From NCBI RefSeq assembly GCF_900142205.1, contig NZ_FRAA01000001.1:1324796-1388795 (forward strand): DNA of 64,000 nt, in the 5' to 3' direction. Each line of letters opens with the position of its first letter. The stretch's first letter is position 1. This document shows, piece by piece, positions 1 through 6,036 of this stretch. Source of the stretch: Reichenbachiella agariperforans (GTDB taxonomy: Bacteria; Bacteroidota; Bacteroidia; Cytophagales; Cyclobacteriaceae). Under the pieces are notes generated by a model, which ran no database searches, was not told where the DNA came from, and saw nothing but the letters and a program-made list of their open reading frames with translations. The position numbers and the translations under genes were made by a program.

Positions 1-201
1 CAAGCCCAGAGCAATTGCATTTAAACCAATATGCAGCCCCCCAAGGGTTTAGCCATACAATCAAGGCCATAGTTTATACCCCTACTGTGCATTATAAATA
101 CCTAACCCTTGGAGGAGTCAGTGTTTTAAATACGACGGCCCTGAGTAAGGGAAGCCAATTACCTAATTCTAGGGATATTGCACTTTGGGACGTCCCAAAA
201 G

Positions 202-230
202 TTGCGCACTTCTCGTACTTCTTATATTTT
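202..230 (+). promoter_or_regulatory. Possible Bacteroidota-type promoter
   Basis: A TTG at 202-204 and TATATTTT at 223-230 are separated by 18 bases. This resembles the TTG / TAnnTTTG arrangement of the primary sigma factor of this phylum, with the final G replaced by T. It would give a short leader for the gene starting at 274. A 16-bp perfect palindrome (tttgggacgtcccaaa, 184-199) lies just upstream and could be an operator. I see no supported gene in 1-273. Confidence 0.3.
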
Positions 231-273
231 CGTAATCCTCGACCCGCTCAACTATACGACTTAAACATTCATC

Positions 274-1275
274 ATGTACCGCAGTTTACTGACACTCCTT
301 TTTCTGTGTATGTTTTTTTGCGCATCCGCGCAAAAAAACCACCCCGAGGCAGCAGACCCTGGGTGCTGTAGCGCCAAAACGGACTCATACTACACCTACA
401 ACAGCGAAGAAGGTCGCGTCATCTACCAACTCTATGATGTCAATAGGGCGTCAGAGAAGAGCGTCTTTTATTTAGGGAAATTTGATCCTTGGAAGGAAAA
501 TCGAAACAATCCGTTTTTCAGTCAAGCCTACATCACCCCTCCAGGTACGATCCCTATCGCGGAGGGCACCTATGTGGATCAGACCGAGGTGACGAACATA
601 GACTATCAGGAATTTCTGTTCTATGTAGTGAAGGACTCTGGCAAATATGCGGACAAACCCTACCTACCCCAGCTCGAAACCAAGTACCGGTCAAAATACT
701 TTCTGAATCCTGAGTTCTACTACTATCCCGTCGTAGGCATCCGCTACGAAAACGCACGCGCCTACTGCGACTGGCGCGCCAAAAAAGTCAACCGAAACTA
801 CAAAGAGGCACTCATCAAAGACGGCAACTACTACCTCTACGCTGGCAGACTCCCTACCGAATCAGAATGGAAAAAAATGGCAGGAATCCCATCCAAAAAC
901 ATCTACATCAAAAACTACAAATTGGGCAATGATGAAAAAAAACACCTCGATACCGAATGGATAGACAACCGCTTCGCCAACCCTGCGCTGATAGATCTGG
1001 ATGTCTACTTTGGCTATACCCATCATTTCAAAATAGATACCGATGAACCGCTAGGCATTGAGATACCAGCCTATGCCTACAGCTTCACGCCGACTACCTC
1101 AGGCATCTATAACCTGTATGGCAATGTCAAGGAGCTCGTGCAGGGAGGCTATGCGATCGGCGGAAGTTTCATGACCGCTTTCTCAGCAGACGAACTATTC
1201 TACCCAGATGACGTGCAGGCCTATCGCATGGATGTAGGCTTCCGATGCTTGACCGAAATCAAGAAAAAATACTAA
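274..1275 (+). CDS. Secreted SUMF1/FGE-sulfatase-domain protein (GldJ/GldK-like fold)
   Basis: A 333-residue protein with an N-terminal signal peptide (hydrophobic residues 4-19, ending CASAQ). The body has the landmarks of the formylglycine-generating-enzyme-like fold: YVDQTEVTNIDYQEF near residue 102, the RLPTESEWKKMAG block near 198, NLYGNVKELVQGG near 280, and a C-terminal GGSFMT...VGFRCL. In Bacteroidota such domains occur in non-catalytic gliding/secretion lipoproteins (GldJ, GldK) and in many stand-alone exported proteins. I see no lipobox Cys and no second gliding gene nearby, so a gliding role is unproven. A CC pair at residues 31-32 just after the cleavage region is unusual. Start chosen because the signal peptide begins directly at this ATG. 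Confidence 0.7.
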   Translation: MYRSLLTLLFLCMFFCASAQKNHPEAADPGCCSAKTDSYYTYNSEEGRVIYQLYDVNRASEKSVFYLGKFDPWKENRNNPFFSQAYITPPGTIPIAEGTYVDQTEVTNIDYQEFLFYVVKDSGKYADKPYLPQLETKYRSKYFLNPEFYYYPVVGIRYENARAYCDWRAKKVNRNYKEALIKDGNYYLYAGRLPTESEWKKMAGIPSKNIYIKNYKLGNDEKKHLDTEWIDNRFANPALIDLDVYFGYTHHFKIDTDEPLGIEIPAYAYSFTPTTSGIYNLYGNVKELVQGGYAIGGSFMTAFSADELFYPDDVQAYRMDVGFRCLTEIKKKY

Positions 1276-1416
1276 TAACCTGAGTTCGATTCTAAATAGC
1301 AGTTTCCATAAAGGGCTAGGCTGTTTTAGCCCCCTCTCCAAAGCTTGCATCAAAACAGACCTTAAGACCTTGGAAAGATATTCTGATTACGCAATTCGAA
1401 TTCAGGACGTACCCTT

Positions 1417-1524
1417 GTCTTGTCACTTTCGATCTATTACCCTATTTTACTTTCTATTACAGTTCAAAGCATACTTCACATCAGGTTCATTGAATAGAGA
1501 ATACCTTGAGAAGATAAATAATTA
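1417..1524. repeat. Dispersed upstream repeat, copy 1
   Basis: About 108 bases resemble 55016-55121, including an almost identical core (ccctattttactttctatta) and a shared catcaggttcaNtg block. Both copies lie shortly before a lone low-GC gene (1588 here, 55136 there). The stretch 1276-1587 otherwise holds only a 6-bp-arm hairpin at 1313-1332 and a small inverted repeat (GTGAC/GTCAC) around 1542-1556. Confidence 0.6.
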
Positions 1525-1587
1525 AAAATATAATGCGGATATGTGACGTGGTGTCACGTGTTCGGTTGTTAGCAGCCACGATCTGCA

Positions 1588-2241
1588 ATGAACAAAGAGT
1601 CAAGAGTAAATATAGAAACCCTTAATATTTCACCGTTAGTTTGGTACAAGGCAATTAAATACGCCAACGACATGGCACGTGATGTTGGAAACTGTATCGA
1701 TAAGAACTCCAGCTTTGAAAGCTGGCTCAACCAAGGAACAATTGAACATGACAACATTCAGATTGCAAATGACTATTTGGAAGGAGTTTTATCGGAACAC
1801 AACAACCAAATCCAAAACGATTACATATACAAGGTTGCATTCGTTGACAGATACAAAATCAAACACATATGCGTAGATATTGAAGATCTCCAATTACATC
1901 CTTCCTACGAGAACCAAGAAATTACTTACATATTCGAGGTTCAGTCTCTAATTCATTATTCCCTTTACCATTTACAGAATTGGTTATTATTCTCAACCGA
2001 ATTTCATCAAAAAAGATGGATTCTATTTATGAAATTCCTGTTAACCAAAACAACTGGAACTGATGGCGAACTTTGCCGAATTTTTTGGAACATGCTTTTG
2101 GTCAGGCTCGACTTAAGTCTCAAGCATTACGCAGATAACAGTCAATACAAAACCTTCAGTGAATACAACGAATATTTGGAACGAGAATCCGCAGAAGTTT
2201 GGGATAAATTTATAAAAATTAGAGACTCGAAAGGCTGCTAA
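1588..2241 (+). CDS. Hypothetical protein, 217 residues
   Basis: I do not recognise this protein. It is soluble-looking, acidic and rich in aromatic residues, with no signal peptide or membrane segment. The second half (residues 110-185) has helical, hydrophobic character (FEVQSLIHYSLYHLQNWLLF, then KRWILFMKFLLTKTTG). Base composition is AT-rich compared with the P450 and hydrolase genes further right. It is a singleton, bracketed by the short inverted sequence ttagcagcc just before the start (about 1569-1577) and ggctgctaa forming its last codons and stop (2233-2241). It sits between repeat-rich stretches, which suggests an acquired cassette-like gene. Start is the first ATG in frame. Confidence 0.55.
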   Translation: MNKESRVNIETLNISPLVWYKAIKYANDMARDVGNCIDKNSSFESWLNQGTIEHDNIQIANDYLEGVLSEHNNQIQNDYIYKVAFVDRYKIKHICVDIEDLQLHPSYENQEITYIFEVQSLIHYSLYHLQNWLLFSTEFHQKRWILFMKFLLTKTTGTDGELCRIFWNMLLVRLDLSLKHYADNSQYKTFSEYNEYLERESAEVWDKFIKIRDSKGC

Positions 2242-2511
2242 TCGAGTAGACGGCTGACGGTCAAATGACCGCCAGTGCGCCTCTCACACCACCTAGCTCT
2301 TTTAAGTCTTAGCGCAAAGCGAGACTTGAAAGCATATATACAAGGCAAGTCTTCAGACTTGCTTACTCCTAATTGGCGACCTTCATTGGCTCAATACCCA
2401 GCCATAATCATGTGTTCATCAGGGGGGAATCAGAAATCAGCAGGGGATTTATTTCATCACCCAAAAACCTTCTAAAAAGGCATTTGAGCAGGCTTTATGC
2501 GCTTTGAACAA

Positions 2512-2635
2512 AAGCTTAGCTTACCTGAGCCTGAAGGTAAGCTTACCAGAGCCCCAACCTAAGCTTACTACAGGGTGAAACTAAGCTTACCTCGGCCCTG
2601 AGGTAAGGCAACATGGGAGCCGAACTAAGCTTAGG
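2512..2635. repeat. 22-bp periodic AAGCTTACC repeat array
   Basis: The core aagctt recurs at 2539, 2561, 2583 and 2627, exactly 22 or 44 bases apart, with a degenerate copy (aaggca) at 2605 and another core at 2512. The best unit is the perfect palindrome GGTAAGCTTACC (2536-2547). Related cores occur at 56711-56790. The surrounding gene-free stretch 2242-2657 also holds a hairpin cggtcaaatgaccg near 2259 and an imperfect inverted repeat agtctt...agact near 2305-2330. No coding region is supported there. Confidence 0.7.
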
Positions 2636-2657
2636 TTGGACAGATCAGGTCTCATCC

Positions 2658-2797
2658 CCGATCGGGCGCGTTTGCAACGCGTTCGTCCTGCTCAGCCTCA
2701 TTCCCCAATTGCAACTGAAACCTTCCGAGCATTTGAAATGAGGCACGCCTTGCAAATGCGCATCAGCCATAATAGACGCTGGCATTTGCAATTACCG
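2658..2797. repeat. 140-bp direct repeat, left copy
   Basis: Identical to 5670-5809 except for two substitutions (by eye). It contains gcgcgtttgcaacgcg and a 10-bp inverted pair, ttgcaaatgc (2750-2759) and gcatttgcaa (2782-2791), that could fold into a stem-loop. The pair brackets about 2.9 kb of accessory genes. The element looks like a dispersed palindromic intergenic repeat; its family is unknown to me. Confidence 0.85.
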
Positions 2798-2848
2798 TCC
2801 CGCTCGCAGGGGACTTCCACCTGCTGGAACTTTCGTGTTAACTTTGTT
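2792..2848. repeat. 57-bp direct repeat flanking the ParE module, left copy
   Basis: Matches 3399-3455 with one substitution by eye. It overlaps the last six bases of the 140-bp repeat. The two 57-bp copies lie on either side of the toxin-antitoxin pair at 2927-3384, which suggests the pair moved as, or was inserted into, a repeat-bounded unit. Confidence 0.85.
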
Positions 2849-2926
2849 AACACATGCACATACTGGGCGCACACGGTGGGCAAATAGGACACTTGATCAT
2901 GAGCCTAACATCTTGTATATTTGAAC

Positions 2927-3109
2927 ATGCTCACAAAAGAAAAAGTAATAAACGCGTTTAGCCAGCTTCCAAGTGAATTCTCGGTTGATCAGGCCATAGA
3001 TGAACTCATACTTTTAGAGAAGATTGATAGAGGGCTAGTTCAATCTGAAGCTAACGAGGTAATTCCAGACGAAGAACTCGACAAAGAGCTCCCCGAATGG
3101 TTAAGATAA
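2927..3109 (+). CDS. Putative antitoxin of a ParE-type toxin-antitoxin pair
   Basis: A 60-residue acidic protein (an upstream in-frame TTG at 2921 would add two residues). It begins MLTKEKVINAFSQLPSEFSVDQAIDELILLEKI, a helical N-terminal segment typical of small antitoxins paired with RelE/ParE toxins, and ends in an acidic tail (PDEELDKELPEWL). Its last 13 bases overlap the toxin start at 3097, the usual arrangement of translational coupling. Assignment rests mainly on the partner. It would bind and neutralise the downstream toxin and probably repress the shared promoter. Confidence 0.75.
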   Translation: MLTKEKVINAFSQLPSEFSVDQAIDELILLEKIDRGLVQSEANEVIPDEELDKELPEWLR

Positions 3110-3384
3110 ATTGGACTCCTCAATCCAAGAACGATCTCATAGCAATCGCAGACTTTATCGCACAAAACTCTGTGAAATACGCAAGAATTCAGGTTCAACG
3201 AATTCGTGAACGGGTAAGGCAACTAGCAACCTTTCCAAATTCTGGACGAATTGTACCAGAACTTAATATTCCAAGAATCCGTGAAGTAATCCTAGGTAAC
3301 TACCGGATAATTTACATTACCGCAACCGATGAGCGTATTGACATTCTAACAATACACCATTCAGCCAAACTGCTTGACATATAA
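3097..3384 (+). CDS. RelE/ParE-family toxin
   Basis: A 95-residue basic protein with the ParE-type pattern: WTPQSKNDLIAIADFI near the N-terminus, RQLATFPNSGRIVPEL in the middle, and the closing strands REVILGNYRIIYI ... IDILTIHHSAKLL. Family members poison DNA gyrase (ParE) or cleave mRNA on the ribosome (RelE); the PNSGRxVPE and YRIIY features point to the ParE side. It overlaps the antitoxin gene. It lies between two 57-bp direct repeats, inside the larger island bounded by 140-bp repeats. Length is typical of the family, so it appears intact. Confidence 0.88.
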   Translation: MVKINWTPQSKNDLIAIADFIAQNSVKYARIQVQRIRERVRQLATFPNSGRIVPELNIPRIREVILGNYRIIYITATDERIDILTIHHSAKLLDI

Positions 3385-3398
3385 AATCCAAGTGACGG

Positions 3399-3455
3399 TT
3401 ACCGTCCCGCTCGCAGGGGACTTCCACCTGCGGGAACTTTCGTGTTAACTTTGTT
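3399..3455. repeat. 57-bp direct repeat flanking the ParE module, right copy
   Basis: Second copy of the element at 2792-2848, beginning 15 bases after the toxin stop codon. The rest of the gap to 3619 shows no supported gene. Confidence 0.85.
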
Positions 3456-3619
3456 TGATCATACCCCAATAGTCAGGATATTTTCGTGGGGATTGGAAAA
3501 TCCACCACAAGTAATATATTTGAAATAAGGCCTGGCTATGTGCGAGACGAGAGGTTAGTGTTTTCTAATCCTCACTCATCATAGCTAAGGGTTGGTCGTA
3601 ATGTAGAAATCCTCCGAAA

Positions 3620-4201
3620 ATGACAGAGTTATTAAAACAAAATATATTAAATCATATTACCCTTTCCCCAAAAGAGATAGATAGCTTTTGCAACTTATTT
3701 AACCAAAAGGAAGTTCAAAAAAAACACTTTCTACTGCGAGAAGGTCAACTTTGCAAGTTTGAGGGATTTGTTATCAAAGGACTTTTCAGAGTATATCACG
3801 TAGATAGTAATGGCTTTGAACAAGTACTCTATTTTGCTAAAGAAAATTGGTGGATTACCGATATAGACAGTTTCACTAACGAAAAACCATCACAACTTTA
3901 TATTCAAGCATTAGAGAATAGTGAGGTATTACTCATATCAAAAAAAGACAAAGAGTTTTCTTATAATAATATTCCAGAAATAGAAAAACTGTTTAGAGTC
4001 ATGACTCAAAAAACGCATATCGCGTTGCAACGAAGAATGATAGATAATTTGAGTAAAACTGCCGACCAACGTTATTTGGACTTTATTGAAAAACATCCCA
4101 ACCTATTTCAACGATTAACCAACCTGCAGATTGCCGCTTACTTGGGCATTAGCCACGAGTTTTTGAGTAAAATAAGACGAAAAATCGCTAGTAAAAAGTA
4201 G
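3620..4201 (+). CDS. Crp/Fnr-family transcriptional regulator
   Basis: A 193-residue protein with an N-terminal cyclic-nucleotide-binding-type beta-roll (HFLLREGQLCKFEGFVIKGLFRVYHVDSNGFEQVLYFAKENWW, about residues 37-80) and a C-terminal winged-helix segment (NLQIAAYLGISHEFLSKIRRKI, residues 168-190). There is no N-terminal Cys cluster like that of Fnr, so an iron-sulfur sensor is unlikely; many Bacteroidota members of this family have unknown ligands. The gene is AT-rich, lies inside the repeat-bounded island, and directly precedes an MBL/SnoaL unit on the same strand. The intergenic region between them contains an Fnr-like palindrome (4217-4230), suggesting that this regulator controls its neighbours. 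Confidence 0.9.
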   Translation: MTELLKQNILNHITLSPKEIDSFCNLFNQKEVQKKHFLLREGQLCKFEGFVIKGLFRVYHVDSNGFEQVLYFAKENWWITDIDSFTNEKPSQLYIQALENSEVLLISKKDKEFSYNNIPEIEKLFRVMTQKTHIALQRRMIDNLSKTADQRYLDFIEKHPNLFQRLTNLQIAAYLGISHEFLSKIRRKIASKK

Positions 4202-4216
4202 TCGGAAATTCGTTTA

Positions 4217-4230
4217 TTGAACTTGTTCAA
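4217..4230. promoter_or_regulatory. Fnr/Crp-like operator palindrome
   Basis: The sequence TTGAACTTGTTCAA fits the TTGA-N6-TCAA pattern of Fnr/Crp-class sites; with one more base on each side it is a 16-mer with 7-bp arms (4216-4231). It lies between the regulator gene and the MBL gene, about 24 bases before a CATCTTTG -7-like element. If transcription starts near 4268, its centre is at roughly -44, close to a class II activator position. Confidence 0.6.
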
Positions 4231-4253
4231 TGTTTTGTAGCAGGTAGTCATCG

Positions 4254-4261
4254 CATCTTTG
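4254..4261 (+). promoter_or_regulatory. Putative -7 element of the MBL/SnoaL unit
   Basis: CATCTTTG differs from TAnnTTTG at its first base. It lies 23 bases before the ATG at 4285 and directly downstream of the Fnr-like palindrome. No good -33 TTG is present at the usual distance, which is consistent with an activator-dependent promoter. Confidence 0.4.
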
Positions 4262-4284
4262 TACCATCATTTAAAACAAGCAAC

Positions 4285-5175
4285 ATGAGATCGATTATTT
4301 CAACAGCATTAGTAACAATTTTAATTTTATTCAATATGGACGCTCAAGCACAAAGTTTCAAAACAATAGAAACAAACAAATTTAAATTACAAGTGTACAA
4401 TGCATCAGAAAACAGCTTTGGTGTCGCATCAGTAATTATCTCAGGTAAAAACGATGCGGTATTGATAGATGCACAATTTACGTTGGCAGATGCCGAAGAG
4501 GTAGCACAAGAAATCAAAAACTCAGGAAAGAAATTAACCACGATTTATGTTTCACATGGTGACCCTGATTTTTATTTCGGATTAGAAGTATTCAAGAAAT
4601 ATTTCCCAGAGGTTACTGCTTATGCTTCGCCTGCAACAATAGAGCACATTAAAGCAACAGCTCAAAAGAAATTAGAAGTTTGGGGCGGAAAATTAGGTGA
4701 TAAGATCACCTCTAATATTGTTTTACCTCAAGCTCTTACAGGAAACGCTATTGAGTTAGAAGGCGAAAAATTGGAGATCATTGGATTAGAGACTTTCCCA
4801 AAAAGAACTTTCGTTTGGATTCCTTCCATAAAAACAGCTTTAGGTGGTATCAATGTTTTTGGCACAACATTTAATTTGTGGATGGCAGATGCACAAACAA
4901 CAGAGATTCGTAACAACTGGATCTCGATCTTAAATACGATCAGCGAATTAAAACCTGAAATAGTAATCCCTGCACACGCAAATACCAATTCCGATTTCAC
5001 TATTGATGCTGTAAACCACACGAAGAATTATATTCAATTTTATGAAGAAGCCTTAAAAAGCAATAAAACTTCCGAAGCGTTGATAGCAACAATAAAATCA
5101 AAATATCCAAATCTAACTTTTGAAACAGCCTTAATGCTAGGTGCCAAAGTAAACACAGGAGAAATGAAATGGTAA
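4285..5175 (+). CDS. Secreted MBL-fold protein with altered metal-site motif
   Basis: A 296-residue protein with an N-terminal signal peptide (to about DAQAQS, residue 25). The fold is recognisable from ISGKNDAVLIDAQFTLADAEEVAQEI (residues 52-77), then VSHGDPDFYFGLEVFKKYFP, then YASPATIEHI, and a late ELKPEIVIPAHANTN segment. In catalytic metallo-beta-lactamase-fold enzymes the central motif is HxHxDH; here it reads HGDPDF, so two of the four ligand positions differ (the second and last His become Asp and Phe). Either the protein uses an unusual site or it is not a hydrolase. Its stop overlaps the start of the SnoaL-like gene by 7 bases, so the two are probably co-translated. The gene is AT-rich. 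Confidence 0.8.
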   Translation: MRSIISTALVTILILFNMDAQAQSFKTIETNKFKLQVYNASENSFGVASVIISGKNDAVLIDAQFTLADAEEVAQEIKNSGKKLTTIYVSHGDPDFYFGLEVFKKYFPEVTAYASPATIEHIKATAQKKLEVWGGKLGDKITSNIVLPQALTGNAIELEGEKLEIIGLETFPKRTFVWIPSIKTALGGINVFGTTFNLWMADAQTTEIRNNWISILNTISELKPEIVIPAHANTNSDFTIDAVNHTKNYIQFYEEALKSNKTSEALIATIKSKYPNLTFETALMLGAKVNTGEMKW

Positions 5176-5630
5176 GAACTATAATCATCAACATGATAAT
5201 GCTTTTAGCATTGTCATGTTGTTCATTTAAACAAGATGTTATGACAAATCTAGATATCATAAAAAGCACGTATGAAGGTAAAACTTCAGAAGAAAACGGT
5301 AAGAATTTAGCCAAACATGTTGCTGAAAATATTACTTGGACAGAAGCCAAAGGCTTTCCTTATGCAGGAACTTATATTGGCTTAGAAAGTGTTACCGAAA
5401 ATGTTTTTAAGCGCTTAGGTAGCGAGTGGATTGATTATAAATTTACTCCTGAAGATTATATTGCAAATGAAGACAAAGTAGTTGCTTATGGCACGTATTC
5501 GGGTACCTATAAAAAAACGAACAAGTATTTTGAAGCGAGAGTTGCCCATATATGGAAACTAAACAATGGCAAGATTATTAGTTTTGAGCAGTTTGTAGAC
5601 AGTAAATTGGTTGACGAAGCAATACGTTAA
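5169..5630 (+). CDS. SnoaL-like (NTF2-fold) putative lipoprotein
   Basis: A 153-residue protein. Residues 1-18 form a short hydrophobic signal with consecutive cysteines (LALSCCS), suggesting a lipoprotein. The rest matches the SnoaL/NTF2 ketosteroid-isomerase-like pattern: IIKSTYEGKTSEENGKNLAKHVAENITWTEAKGFPYAGTYIGLESV, then a beta-rich half ending VAHIWKLNNGKIISFEQFVDS. These small alpha+beta barrels bind or isomerise hydrophobic small molecules; the substrate cannot be read from sequence. It overlaps the MBL gene by 7 bases and probably forms one unit with it under the Crp/Fnr-like site. Confidence 0.8.
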   Translation: MVRTIIINMIMLLALSCCSFKQDVMTNLDIIKSTYEGKTSEENGKNLAKHVAENITWTEAKGFPYAGTYIGLESVTENVFKRLGSEWIDYKFTPEDYIANEDKVVAYGTYSGTYKKTNKYFEARVAHIWKLNNGKIISFEQFVDSKLVDEAIR

Positions 5631-5669
5631 AACACTAGCCCAGTCGAGTAGATAAAGGGGAATGGCACT

Positions 5670-5809
5670 CCGATCGGGCGCGTTTGCAACGCGTTCGTCC
5701 TGCTCAGCCTCATTCCCCAATTGCAACTAAAACCTTCCGAGCATTTGAAATGAGGCACGCCTTGCAAATGCGCATCAGTCATAATAGACGCTGGCATTTG
5801 CAATTACCG
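5670..5809. repeat. 140-bp direct repeat, right copy
   Basis: Right-hand partner of 2658-2797 in the same orientation. It begins about 40 bases after the SnoaL-like gene and closes the AT-rich island. An ORF across it is a by-product of the repeat. Confidence 0.85.
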
Positions 5810-5843
5810 CCTACAGATACCTTCCTAATCGGCGAACAAGCCT

Positions 5844-5869
5844 CGTCACTTCGCTCTGTCGCAATGACG
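5844..5869. repeat. REP-like palindromic intergenic repeat
   Basis: The sequence cgtcacttcgctctgtcgcaatgacg has cgtca/tgacg arms and matches the widespread intergenic element whose other strand begins cgtcattgcga. Such elements are common in intergenic DNA of many bacteria. The rest of 5810-6036 shows no gene. Confidence 0.55.
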
Positions 5870-6036
5870 TAGTAAGTCCAATCCCCCAAAACATCCGTAT
5901 TTCAGCCACTTGACTAGTCCGCAATAGGTTTCTTATTACAGAATGCAGGTTTAAATGCGATTGCCCTGCGATTCATGCCGCTTTGTATCAAATGAATATT
6001 AGTTTTATCGATACGAAAGACAATCCTCCGACACCT

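Noticed and set aside
15-371. A 118-residue plus-strand ORF at the left edge
   Set aside because: It overlaps the better-supported secreted protein at 274, has no recognisable features and begins in promoter-like DNA.
274-1275. Genuine gliding-motility gene gldJ or gldK
   Set aside because: The fold matches, but there is no lipobox and no other gld gene nearby; the more cautious family name is used.
2241-2340. Remnant of a group II intron or transposase after the unknown gene
   Set aside because: Some bases (gtgcgcctctcacacc) recall intron-associated DNA, but no reverse-transcriptase or transposase frame is found.
2512-2635. CRISPR array
   Set aside because: The repeats are too short and irregular, spacers are not unique sequences of constant length, and no cas gene is present. 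The 41-bp array at 54059 has no spacers either.
2636-2887. ORFs across the 140-bp and 57-bp repeats (also 2698-2892 minus and 5684-5872)
   Set aside because: They are repeat by-products; the same frame recurs at both copies and has no start-site or composition support.
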